Below are positions 1 through 5,756 of a DNA stretch of 23,694 nt, piece after piece; the stretch's first letter is position 1, and the number at the start of each line of letters is the position of its first letter. The position numbers were made by a program, and so were the translations under genes. The stretch spans positions 1-23,694 of IMG/VR virus record IMGVR_UViG_3300017764_000112. One strand, written 5' to 3'. Source of the stretch: a virus. The notes beneath the pieces were generated by a model. It was not told where the DNA came from and did no database searches. It worked only from the letters and a program-made list of their open reading frames with translations.

Positions 1-2
1 TA

Positions 3-383
3 CCTGCTATGAAGGTACCTGAACGATCTTTATTTATTCTTCAGGAAATTGGTTGTAAAGTAACTCAAAATGAGTATATTACAATTAAAATCCATGATGG
101 TTTATATGATGATTCAAATAAATTTTATTTTATGTCAGGTCAAAAAGAAACCCGTTTACGTACTCATTTACCATTATTGATGCATCAAGCAGACCATATG
201 GCTGCTCAAATTGAATTTGAACAATGGAATAATAATACAAACTCAATACCTTCAGTTAAACCTAAAAATGCTTCTAAAGCAGATAAAATACAACGTAAAT
301 CTAAAGCTTTAAATGAAGCTAATAATCCGAACTTATCAGCAGCTACATTAGGTGTTATTGATTCGTTCTTTAATGAAGATTAA
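3..383 (+). CDS. C-terminal part of a probable HD-domain phosphohydrolase (5' end outside window)
   Basis: The reading frame is open to the window edge (codons for Pro-Ala precede the first Met at base 9), so this is probably the C-terminal part of a longer protein and the Met at 9 is not necessarily the start. The sequence contains IKIHDGLYDDSNK and, about 30 residues later, LPLLMHQADHMAAQIEFEQW. I recognise this pairing from HD-type metal-dependent phosphohydrolases carried by many T4-like phages, in which the Asp of the HQAD segment would be the last metal ligand; the N-terminal His and HD ligands would lie upstream of the window. The last 50 residues are a polar, Asn- and Lys-rich tail. 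All four Arg codons are CGN, unlike the AGA-dominated structural genes. The TAA stop abuts the ATG of the next gene. The substrate cannot be told; nucleotides are plausible. Confidence 0.5.
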   Translation, partial: PAMKVPERSLFILQEIGCKVTQNEYITIKIHDGLYDDSNKFYFMSGQKETRLRTHLPLLMHQADHMAAQIEFEQWNNNTNSIPSVKPKNASKADKIQRKSKALNEANNPNLSAATLGVIDSFFNED

Positions 384-635
384 ATGGAAATAATATTAGT
401 AATTTTATTAACTTTATCAATTTCAATTTCTTTTGCTGTAATAAGAAATCTTATTAAGAAAAATGAAGTGATGGAGGATTTTATAAACAAACAAAGCGAA
501 GCAATTGCAGCTTGCGATGCCCGATTAAAACAAATAGATCAAAAAGGGACATTTTACGCAGATGACGAAATTGGATGGTTTTTTGAAGAAATTAAAAAAA
601 TTCAAGAAGCATTAAATGAGTTTCGTATGAGATAA
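384..635 (+). CDS. Small membrane-anchored protein of unknown function
   Basis: An 83-residue protein whose first ~22 residues form a hydrophobic helix (Ile/Leu/Val/Ser/Phe-rich), followed by Arg-Asn-Leu-Ile-Lys-Lys, which suggests a single N-terminal membrane anchor with the Lys-rich side in the cytoplasm. The remaining ~60 residues are soluble and look helical, ending in an acidic-aromatic segment DDEIGWFFEEIKKIQ. The start directly abuts the TAA of the preceding gene, so translation is probably coupled; four bases separate its end from the late sigma factor start. I do not recognise a family. Small one-span proteins in phages include holins, antiholins, spanins and superinfection-exclusion proteins, but no lipobox or lysis-type motif is visible and no lysis partner is adjacent. 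Confidence 0.7.
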   Translation: MEIILVILLTLSISISFAVIRNLIKKNEVMEDFINKQSEAIAACDARLKQIDQKGTFYADDEIGWFFEEIKKIQEALNEFRMR

Positions 636-638
636 TAA

Positions 639-1394
639 ATGAATAAAACAGAAAAAAAAGAACCGACAAATGTCGGTTCTTCTACTCCAAAAAAGAAAAA
701 AAGAGGTAGAAAAAGTACTAGAATGTATTTTACTCATGATACTGAGTTAGCTATTAGCGAATACTTAGCATCTAATAATGAAGCTACCCGAAATAAAATA
801 TTTAATGAACGTATAAATTATTCATTTTATAAGTTAGCTGAAAACCTTATCCATACATTTAAATTTTATTATACAGAAGTAGATGATTTAGAAGATTTAA
901 AACATGAAGTTGTTTGTTTTCTTTTAGAAAAACTTCATTATTTTGATCCAACTAAAGGTTCAAAGGCCTTTTCTTATTTTAGTATTGTAGGTAAAAATTA
1001 TCTTATTCTTTATAATAATACTAATTATAAAAAGAAAAAAGTAACTACAACTGTATTAGCAGCAGATGAAGATGATAAAGTAATTCATGAACTTGGACGT
1101 CCTGAACGTAAACAAGATATGAAAGATTTTATTGATTATTTTACTGAATATATTGATAAACATATGTTTAGGTTATTTAAAAAAGATAACGATAGAAAAG
1201 TATGTGATGCAGTTAATATATTATTTAAACGTAGAGAAAATTTAGAAATTTTTAATAAAAAAGCACTTTATATTTATATTCGTGAAATAACAAATGTAGA
1301 TACTCCTGTAATAACTAAAGTAACTAAAGTACTTAAGAAAAAATATCGTGAATTATATAATGAGTATGATAAAACGGGATATGTAAAAATTTAA
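639..1394 (+). CDS. 55: Late transcription sigma factor, T4 gp55-like
   Basis: In T4, gp55 is a minimal sigma factor that binds host core RNA polymerase and directs it to late promoters, coupled to the sliding clamp through gp33. Here the N-terminal ~28 residues are a Lys/Arg-rich, probably disordered extension. Residues about 31-130 resemble sigma-70 region 2: a helix with DLEDLKHEVVCFLLEKL, then FDPTKGSKAFSYFSIVGKN and YLILYNNTNYKKKK. The segment 'FDP-x-KG-x-KAFSYF' followed by 'KN' is the strongest family signature I recognise. Length is 251 residues against 185 in T4; the extra lies in the basic N-terminus and an extended C-terminal region rich in Lys. The ATG at 639 follows a TAATAA stop context of the upstream gene. 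A perfect hairpin occupies codons 7-15. Arg codons are mixed (7 of 13 CGN), unlike the downstream structural genes. Confidence 0.85.
   Translation: MNKTEKKEPTNVGSSTPKKKKRGRKSTRMYFTHDTELAISEYLASNNEATRNKIFNERINYSFYKLAENLIHTFKFYYTEVDDLEDLKHEVVCFLLEKLHYFDPTKGSKAFSYFSIVGKNYLILYNNTNYKKKKVTTTVLAADEDDKVIHELGRPERKQDMKDFIDYFTEYIDKHMFRLFKKDNDRKVCDAVNILFKRRENLEIFNKKALYIYIREITNVDTPVITKVTKVLKKKYRELYNEYDKTGYVKI
652..681 (-). terminator. Candidate - strand intrinsic terminator inside the late sigma gene
   Basis: Bases 658-668 and 671-681 form an 11-bp perfect inverted repeat around a 2-base centre (core GAACCGACA / TGTCGGTTC, GC-rich for this genome). Bases 652-659 are eight A residues on the + strand, so on the - strand a 9-bp stem (660-668/671-679) is followed immediately by T8, the layout of an intrinsic terminator. 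On the + strand the stem is followed by CTACTCC with no T tract, so rightward termination is not expected. It lies within coding sequence, and no leftward gene is seen in the window. Confidence 0.5.
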
Positions 1395-1401
1395 AAGATT
1401 C

Positions 1402-1420
1402 TATATTTATAATAAAATAC
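1402..1420 (+). promoter_or_regulatory. Candidate late promoter element, site 1
   Basis: The block TATATTTATAATAAAATAC fills most of the 29-base gap after the late sigma gene and ends 3 bases before the ATG at 1424. It shares TATATTTAT plus an A-rich tail with the gaps at 4849 and 15548, and the 12-mer TATAATAAAATA with 19157. The complementary strand reads TATAAATA at 1404-1411, the T4 late consensus, so orientation is uncertain. The A+T-rich background makes single matches weak evidence. Confidence 0.35.
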
Positions 1421-1423
1421 AAT

Positions 1424-1771
1424 ATGGATTCATTAAATCAAATAATATTTGACGATAAAACCTTTTCTGATCTTCTTAAAGAAATTCACACTAATCAAAA
1501 GAAAAAAGGTAAACAAATAGGTCAGCTTATAGCTGAATTAAGACCCCTTATCCAAAACTTAGGAGACGCTACTGTTGTAGTTCCATTAATTAAAGAATAC
1601 ATGGAAATTAGCGTTAAAAATGATGACCATTTATTAAAAATGGCAGCCATTGTACAGCGTTTATCCACAGGAAATACTACTAACGGTGGAGGTGATATGT
1701 TAACTGAAGAAGAAATGAACCAATTACAAAATATAATAGAAGAAACAGAAAAAGATAATGGCAATAGTTAG
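1424..1771 (+). CDS. Hypothetical protein preceding the tail hub gene
   Basis: A 115-residue, mostly helical acidic/basic protein with no signal peptide or membrane segment. A central stretch (about residues 33-85, with LIAELRPLIQNLGDATVVVPLIKEYMEI) looks like a folded helical bundle, followed by an Asn/Gly linker and an acidic helix (MLTEEEMNQLQNIIEETEKD). It is the first gene after a candidate late promoter and its last 14 bases overlap the start of the hub gene, which argues for translational coupling and for a role tied to the tail hub, for example as chaperone, assembly factor or minor component. I do not recognise the family. The opposite-strand frame over this region has no supporting features. 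Confidence 0.75.
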   Translation: MDSLNQIIFDDKTFSDLLKEIHTNQKKKGKQIGQLIAELRPLIQNLGDATVVVPLIKEYMEISVKNDDHLLKMAAIVQRLSTGNTTNGGGDMLTEEEMNQLQNIIEETEKDNGNS

Positions 1772-3500
1772 AACTAATAATAATTTTCAAATATTACCTA
1801 CAATAAGAAAATTAACAGTTGTTAGGGTTACTGATATTATATTAGATCCCAGTCATGACCAGTTTGAAAAATATGGAAATTATGACTCAATAGGGACTAT
1901 ATTTTATACTGAATTAAATCAATCTAATTCTAATACTAATTCTGTAGCTAAACCCTTATTTACTTTTGTAAAAAATTATCCTTTAATAAATGAATTAGTT
2001 TTAATTACTTCTACTAAAAGTAAAGATAATAAAATATCTTCATATTATTTTCCTATATTAAATATATGGAACCACCCTCACCATAATGCTTTACCATATA
2101 TTAAAGATACTAAAAATCAAGATTATAATCAAACAATAAATAGAAAATTAGAAGAAGCTTCTACAAATATTAAATTAGGTAATTATTTTCAAGAAAAATT
2201 AAATATAAAACCATTATTACCTTATGAAGGGGACACTATTATAGAAGGTAGATTTGGTAATTCAATTAGATTTGGTTCAACTAATATAAGTGATAAAGTA
2301 GGGACTCCTAACGGTTGGAGTAATGTAGGTAAATTAGGTGATCCTATTACTATTATTAAAAATGGTCAACCTCAATTAGATGGTAAAGGATGGATTCCTA
2401 ATATAGAAGATATAGCAAACGATGTTTCTTCTATTTATATGACATCTAATCAACAATTATCTAATTTTATTCCTGCCTCATTAAATCAAAAATCTTTTGG
2501 TGCTGATTTAGTTATAGAACCTACTATACAAGAACAATTAACAGGTAATTATGAACAACCAATACAACCAGTAGAAACAATTCCACCAACACAAGATTTA
2601 TATACAGATACTGTAGAATCATTTGAAAGTACACCAGTCAATCTTCCCCCTACATCATCAGTAGAATCCGATGACCCTTTTGCAGATTATGCAGAAGAAA
2701 TATTAGATGGACCTGGAACTATGGAAATTACTGATATATCAGGTACTGATGGAGCAGGAGAAGATAATATAGAAGATATGGGAGATGGGGAAATTGTAAC
2801 TGAAGAAGATATAGAAAATCTTTCAAATACTTTACAAACTGGTACAACAATAACAGTTCCATCTAAATCATACCCACCTAAATCTGTTGTTTTACATCCT
2901 CCTTTAAGTATTTATGATTTAAAAACCCAAATTGAATTACAACCTACAGCTAATAGAGTAGAATATTTAGTTATCCACACTACAGCTATGGCATATGGAA
3001 CAACACATGAAAAAGTAGCTAAATTTTTCATGCAAGATGTTAATGGTGATGGTTGGAGTAGACATGGTTATCATACAACAATAGATTATACAGGTAAATG
3101 TATACAAATATATAAAGATGATGAAAAATCATTTGGAGTTGGTACAGCAGGTAAATCTCCAAATCAAAGTAAAGATATAGGTAATCATAATACTATCAAT
3201 TTAAATTGGATAGGTGGGCATGTTTTTGATTTGACTAAAGAACAAGCAAATGCATTAAATGAATTAGTTAAATTTTATGTAATAAGATATCCTAATATTA
3301 AAATATTAGGTCATAATCAAATATATTTTGATCCTGTAAAAAAAGGTAAAACTTGTCCTTGGTTAGATGTCCCTACCTATTGTAGAGAATTAGGAATTAA
3401 CTCAAATAATATAGAAACAGCTAACCCAGCCAATTATCCATTAAGTAAATTAACAACTAATTCTATTAATACAGCAAAATTAAATTTAAAATCAGCTTAA
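1758..3500 (+). CDS. 5: Baseplate hub protein, gp5-like, with C-terminal N-acetylmuramoyl-L-alanine amidase
   Basis: A modular 580-residue tail-lysin. Residues ~1-190 look like a beta-rich hub/OB-type region that includes the segment LPYEGDTIIEGRFGNSIRFGS (about 155-175), which I associate with gp5-type hub proteins. Residues ~270-375 are a Pro/Thr- and then strongly acidic linker. Residues ~395-545 match the Amidase_2 (T7 lysozyme/PGRP-like) fold: VIHTT with His407, GWSRHGYHTTIDY, GHNQ with His519 and TCPWLDV with Cys533, the expected His/His/Cys zinc ligands. The enzyme would cleave the amide between MurNAc and L-Ala to let the tail tube cross peptidoglycan. T4 gp5 instead carries an internal glycosidase-type lysozyme domain. 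The loop before GWSR reads DVNGDG, which resembles a calcium-binding loop. The start overlaps the upstream gene by 14 bases; the stop abuts the next ATG. Confidence 0.8.
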   Translation: MAIVRTNNNFQILPTIRKLTVVRVTDIILDPSHDQFEKYGNYDSIGTIFYTELNQSNSNTNSVAKPLFTFVKNYPLINELVLITSTKSKDNKISSYYFPILNIWNHPHHNALPYIKDTKNQDYNQTINRKLEEASTNIKLGNYFQEKLNIKPLLPYEGDTIIEGRFGNSIRFGSTNISDKVGTPNGWSNVGKLGDPITIIKNGQPQLDGKGWIPNIEDIANDVSSIYMTSNQQLSNFIPASLNQKSFGADLVIEPTIQEQLTGNYEQPIQPVETIPPTQDLYTDTVESFESTPVNLPPTSSVESDDPFADYAEEILDGPGTMEITDISGTDGAGEDNIEDMGDGEIVTEEDIENLSNTLQTGTTITVPSKSYPPKSVVLHPPLSIYDLKTQIELQPTANRVEYLVIHTTAMAYGTTHEKVAKFFMQDVNGDGWSRHGYHTTIDYTGKCIQIYKDDEKSFGVGTAGKSPNQSKDIGNHNTINLNWIGGHVFDLTKEQANALNELVKFYVIRYPNIKILGHNQIYFDPVKKGKTCPWLDVPTYCRELGINSNNIETANPANYPLSKLTTNSINTAKLNLKSA

Positions 3501-3989
3501 ATGAGTTATACACCAGATTCACCTAATATATACCAAGGAAAACAAGTAATTATTAATTCAGATCGTCTAATTTTTAATGCCAAAGATGATTCTATTTTAC
3601 TATTTTCAGATAAAGCTATAGGATTTAGTACTAATGGTAGTTTTAATTTTGATACAAGTGATAAAGAAGATAGTAAATTTATTGTTAATTCTCCTAATAT
3701 TTATTTTGGTTTGAAAGATGGAAATTTACCTACTGAACCTGTAATATTAGGTAATAAAATGAAAGAATGGATGATAGGAGATGATGACGAGTTAGAAGGT
3801 GGTTTAATAGGTATTTTAGAAGATATATTAGATATGATTAATGAAGAAATTTCTTACATAGCTCCTCCTTCTGGTCCTACAACCCCCAATGCTACTAATT
3901 TATTACCTATTAAAAAACGTCAAGATAAACTTAAATTAATTAGAAAACAATTTAAAGAAACATTAAGTAATAAAGTTAAAACTATATAA
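3501..3989 (+). CDS. Probable tail needle/spike protein (detached gp5 C-terminal-like)
   Basis: A 162-residue protein. The first ~90 residues are short beta strands in a repeating register, with SPNIY occurring twice (…DSPNIYQGKQVI… and …NSPNIYFGLKDG…) around strands of the type VIINSDRLIFNAKDDSILLFS and AIGFSTNGSFNFDTS. This looks like the beta-helical needle part that follows the lysozyme in T4 gp5, here as a separate gene. The second half holds an acidic helical region (EGGLIGILEDILDMINEEI), a Pro-rich linker and a basic helix. The ATG directly abuts the hub stop, so hub and needle are likely made together and probably assemble together. No catalytic motif is seen. A role at the membrane-piercing tip is inferred from the strand pattern and position. 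Confidence 0.6.
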   Translation: MSYTPDSPNIYQGKQVIINSDRLIFNAKDDSILLFSDKAIGFSTNGSFNFDTSDKEDSKFIVNSPNIYFGLKDGNLPTEPVILGNKMKEWMIGDDDELEGGLIGILEDILDMINEEISYIAPPSGPTTPNATNLLPIKKRQDKLKLIRKQFKETLSNKVKTI

Positions 3990-3990
3990 T

Positions 3991-4842
3991 ATGTCAACAA
4001 GAGCTATAACATCATTATTTCAACAAAGTCAACAAATATTAGATAATGTAGCACCTAGTGTAAAAGATGAAGCTAATAAAAAAATAGTTGAAATAAAACA
4101 AAAAATTCCAACTAAAGATACTGTTAAACAAATGATGATGGATGAAATTACGTCTAAAGGACCTGAATTAGTTTGTAGTATAGAAGTAAAAAATCGTATT
4201 GATTTTATTTATGGTAAAATGACATCAAAAGTAAAAAAATTACAAAATATTATTAATAAATCAAATGAAAAACTTTTAAAACTTCAAGAACAATTACTTA
4301 AAATTAATGCAGTAATACTTATTATTGAAGCAATTTTTAAAACCTTAAGAGCATTGATACCTGTACTTAATGTTATAGTACAAGTAGCTAAAGTAGGTAT
4401 TAATTTTTTAAAAGGACCAGCAGCAGATGGTGCAACTACTGTTAAATTAAAAGACCAAATAGATAAATCAAAAGCTAAAGTTCAAGAAATAAAAAATTCA
4501 ATAAAAGTTTTTGAAAAAAAAGTAACTAAAATAACTAATAAAATAAAAATCCCCGCAAGAATAATAACTTTAGCTTTAGGAGCTATAATTGTAATAAAAA
4601 ACACAATATCTTCAGTATTAGGGTTAATTGAATCATTTTATTTAAAATATACTTTAATGTGTAATGTTGAAGGAGATTCAATACAAGACGAAGATTATGC
4701 TGATGCTATAAATAATGCTCAAATTAATTTAGATAATGCAAATAGTACAAAAATAATTCTTATTGAAGATGATTTATTATCTAATACTATAGAAAGAATA
4801 CGAAATGCAAACTTTCAAGTAATTCAATATCGAATTGCTTAA
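3991..4842 (+). CDS. Coiled-coil protein with two long hydrophobic helices, unknown function
   Basis: A 283-residue protein with an apparent two-fold layout. A Lys/Gln/Asn coiled coil (about 77-104) leads into a long hydrophobic segment (105-139, …INAVILIIEAIF…), and after a Gly/Ala linker a second coiled coil (151-186) leads into another hydrophobic segment (187-216, …IITLALGAIIVI…). The C-terminal 60 residues are acidic and soluble. One base separates it from the needle gene. The architecture resembles tape-measure or membrane-interacting virion proteins, although it is far shorter than a tape-measure protein for a T4-size tail. It could be an internal tail-tube or hub plug protein that inserts into the host membrane. 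The family is not recognised, and the function is inferred only from layout and position. Confidence 0.75.
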   Translation: MSTRAITSLFQQSQQILDNVAPSVKDEANKKIVEIKQKIPTKDTVKQMMMDEITSKGPELVCSIEVKNRIDFIYGKMTSKVKKLQNIINKSNEKLLKLQEQLLKINAVILIIEAIFKTLRALIPVLNVIVQVAKVGINFLKGPAADGATTVKLKDQIDKSKAKVQEIKNSIKVFEKKVTKITNKIKIPARIITLALGAIIVIKNTISSVLGLIESFYLKYTLMCNVEGDSIQDEDYADAINNAQINLDNANSTKIILIEDDLLSNTIERIRNANFQVIQYRIA

Positions 4843-4848
4843 TTTAAT

Positions 4849-4867
4849 TATATTTATTAACAAACAT
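4849..4867 (+). promoter_or_regulatory. Candidate late promoter element, site 2
   Basis: TATATTTATTAACAAACAT lies in the 33-base gap before the gene starting at 4876. Allowing one inserted T and one missing A, it is identical to TATATTTATAACAAAACAT at 15548. Two long matches in two of the few real gaps suggest a functional element such as a phage late promoter recognised through the gp55-like sigma. It would give a very short leader. Confidence 0.4.
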
Positions 4868-4875
4868 CATTTTAC

Positions 4876-5310
4876 ATGAAAGCCACAGTTTTCGAAAAAT
4901 TAATTAGAAAAGTCGTAAGAGAAGAGATAGATTATGCTCTTCGACGTGAAATTAAAACACTTAAAGAAGATTTACGTGAAGAATTAAAACCACAAGTTGT
5001 AGAACAATCTTTACAACGTACACCTATTCCTAAAAATGTACAAACTTCTTTAAAAGAAAAAATTATAGGTAAAAAACCCATATCTAAAAATTTTACATCT
5101 AATAATACTCTTAACGATTTATTAAATGAAACAGCTCAAGGAAATACTAATTTAGAAACTACAACTTCACCTGTAAGTTTATCTCAACCTTTTAATACAT
5201 CTTCTCCTTTACCAGTAGAAACAATGCCTACAGAAGTAGTAAATGTTGTAAATAGAGACTATAGAGAATTAATGAGAGCTATAGATAAAAAGAAAAATAG
5301 TAAACCTTAA
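4876..5310 (+). CDS. Small helical protein upstream of gp25, unknown function
   Basis: A 144-residue protein. Residues ~1-45 form a highly charged amphipathic helix (FEKLIRKVVREEIDYALRREI then EDLREELK), the middle is a Thr/Ser/Pro/Asn-rich linker and the last ~20 residues are a second short charged helix. This dumb-bell layout with two helices joined by a flexible linker suits a linker or scaffolding component of the baseplate, but no family is recognised. The final A of its TAA stop is the first base of the ATG of gp25 (TAATG), so the two are translationally coupled. It follows a candidate late promoter at 4849. Arg codons switch from CGN in the N-terminal helix to AGA in the C-terminal helix. 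Confidence 0.75.
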   Translation: MKATVFEKLIRKVVREEIDYALRREIKTLKEDLREELKPQVVEQSLQRTPIPKNVQTSLKEKIIGKKPISKNFTSNNTLNDLLNETAQGNTNLETTTSPVSLSQPFNTSSPLPVETMPTEVVNVVNRDYRELMRAIDKKKNSKP

Positions 5311-5744
5311 TGGCATATATTAATGGAAATAAAAGAATTAGTCCTTTAGATATTAACAAAAATGTTACTATCGGGGTTGCTTTTCCTCTTGATGAAATTA
5401 ATATGTTTAAAAGTACAAATACAGTTAAAGAACAAGTTAAAAGTAATTTAATTAATTTATTATTAACTGAACCAGGTGAACGTATAAACGAACCCAATTT
5501 TGGTATAGGATTAAAAAAAATTTTATTTGAACAAAATCCAGATATAGAAATTTTAAAAGAAAAAATAAATAACCAAATAGAATTTTATATACCTACAATT
5601 TCTTTATCTGATGTAAATCTAGATTTTTTAGAAAATGAATATAAATTAAACATAATAATTTCATACACTTTTAATTTGGATAAGTCTAAAGATGCTATCC
5701 AATTGAATTTTAATTCTTCCTATTTCCCACGTGGAAATGGTTAA
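5310..5744 (+). CDS. 25: Baseplate wedge protein, gp25-like
   Basis: This is the gp25/W family: a small lysozyme-like fold that forms the sheath-polymerisation platform on the baseplate wedge. The diagnostic segment is at residues ~33-75: NTVKEQVKSNLINLLLT, then EPGERINEPNFGIGLKKILFE, the usual 'LLT-x-x-GER-x-x-x-P-x-FG-x-GL' core. It continues with a helix (NPDIEILKEKINNQIEFYIP) and beta strands (…LNIIISYTFNL…). At 144 residues it is close to T4 gp25 (132). The start shares a base with the upstream stop, and gp6 follows after 12 bases, giving the 25-6 adjacency common in contractile tails. An 8-bp CCACGTGG palindrome near its 3' end is probably incidental. Confidence 0.9.
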   Translation: MAYINGNKRISPLDINKNVTIGVAFPLDEINMFKSTNTVKEQVKSNLINLLLTEPGERINEPNFGIGLKKILFEQNPDIEILKEKINNQIEFYIPTISLSDVNLDFLENEYKLNIIISYTFNLDKSKDAIQLNFNSSYFPRGNG

Positions 5745-5756
5745 TAACTTATAAAA

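Noticed and set aside
652-709. Programmed -1 frameshift: A-run (A AAA AAA) immediately before the hairpin in the late sigma gene
   Set aside because: The hairpin starts with no spacer after the slippery run, and the -1 frame ends at a TAG at 707-709, giving only a short truncated product; the terminator reading fits better.
1522-1764. Minus-strand open frame opposite the 115-residue gene and the start of the hub gene
   Set aside because: It lies almost wholly under a well-placed + strand gene, has a composition typical of an antisense shadow and shows no recognisable motif.
5279-5497. Minus-strand frame with a hydrophobic C-terminus opposite gp25
   Set aside because: It is opposite a clearly recognised gp25 gene; the hydrophobicity arises from reading Lys/Asn/Ile-rich codons in reverse.
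5729-5736. CCACGTGG palindrome near the end of gp25
   Set aside because: A single 8-bp palindrome within coding sequence, with no partner site or context; probably chance.
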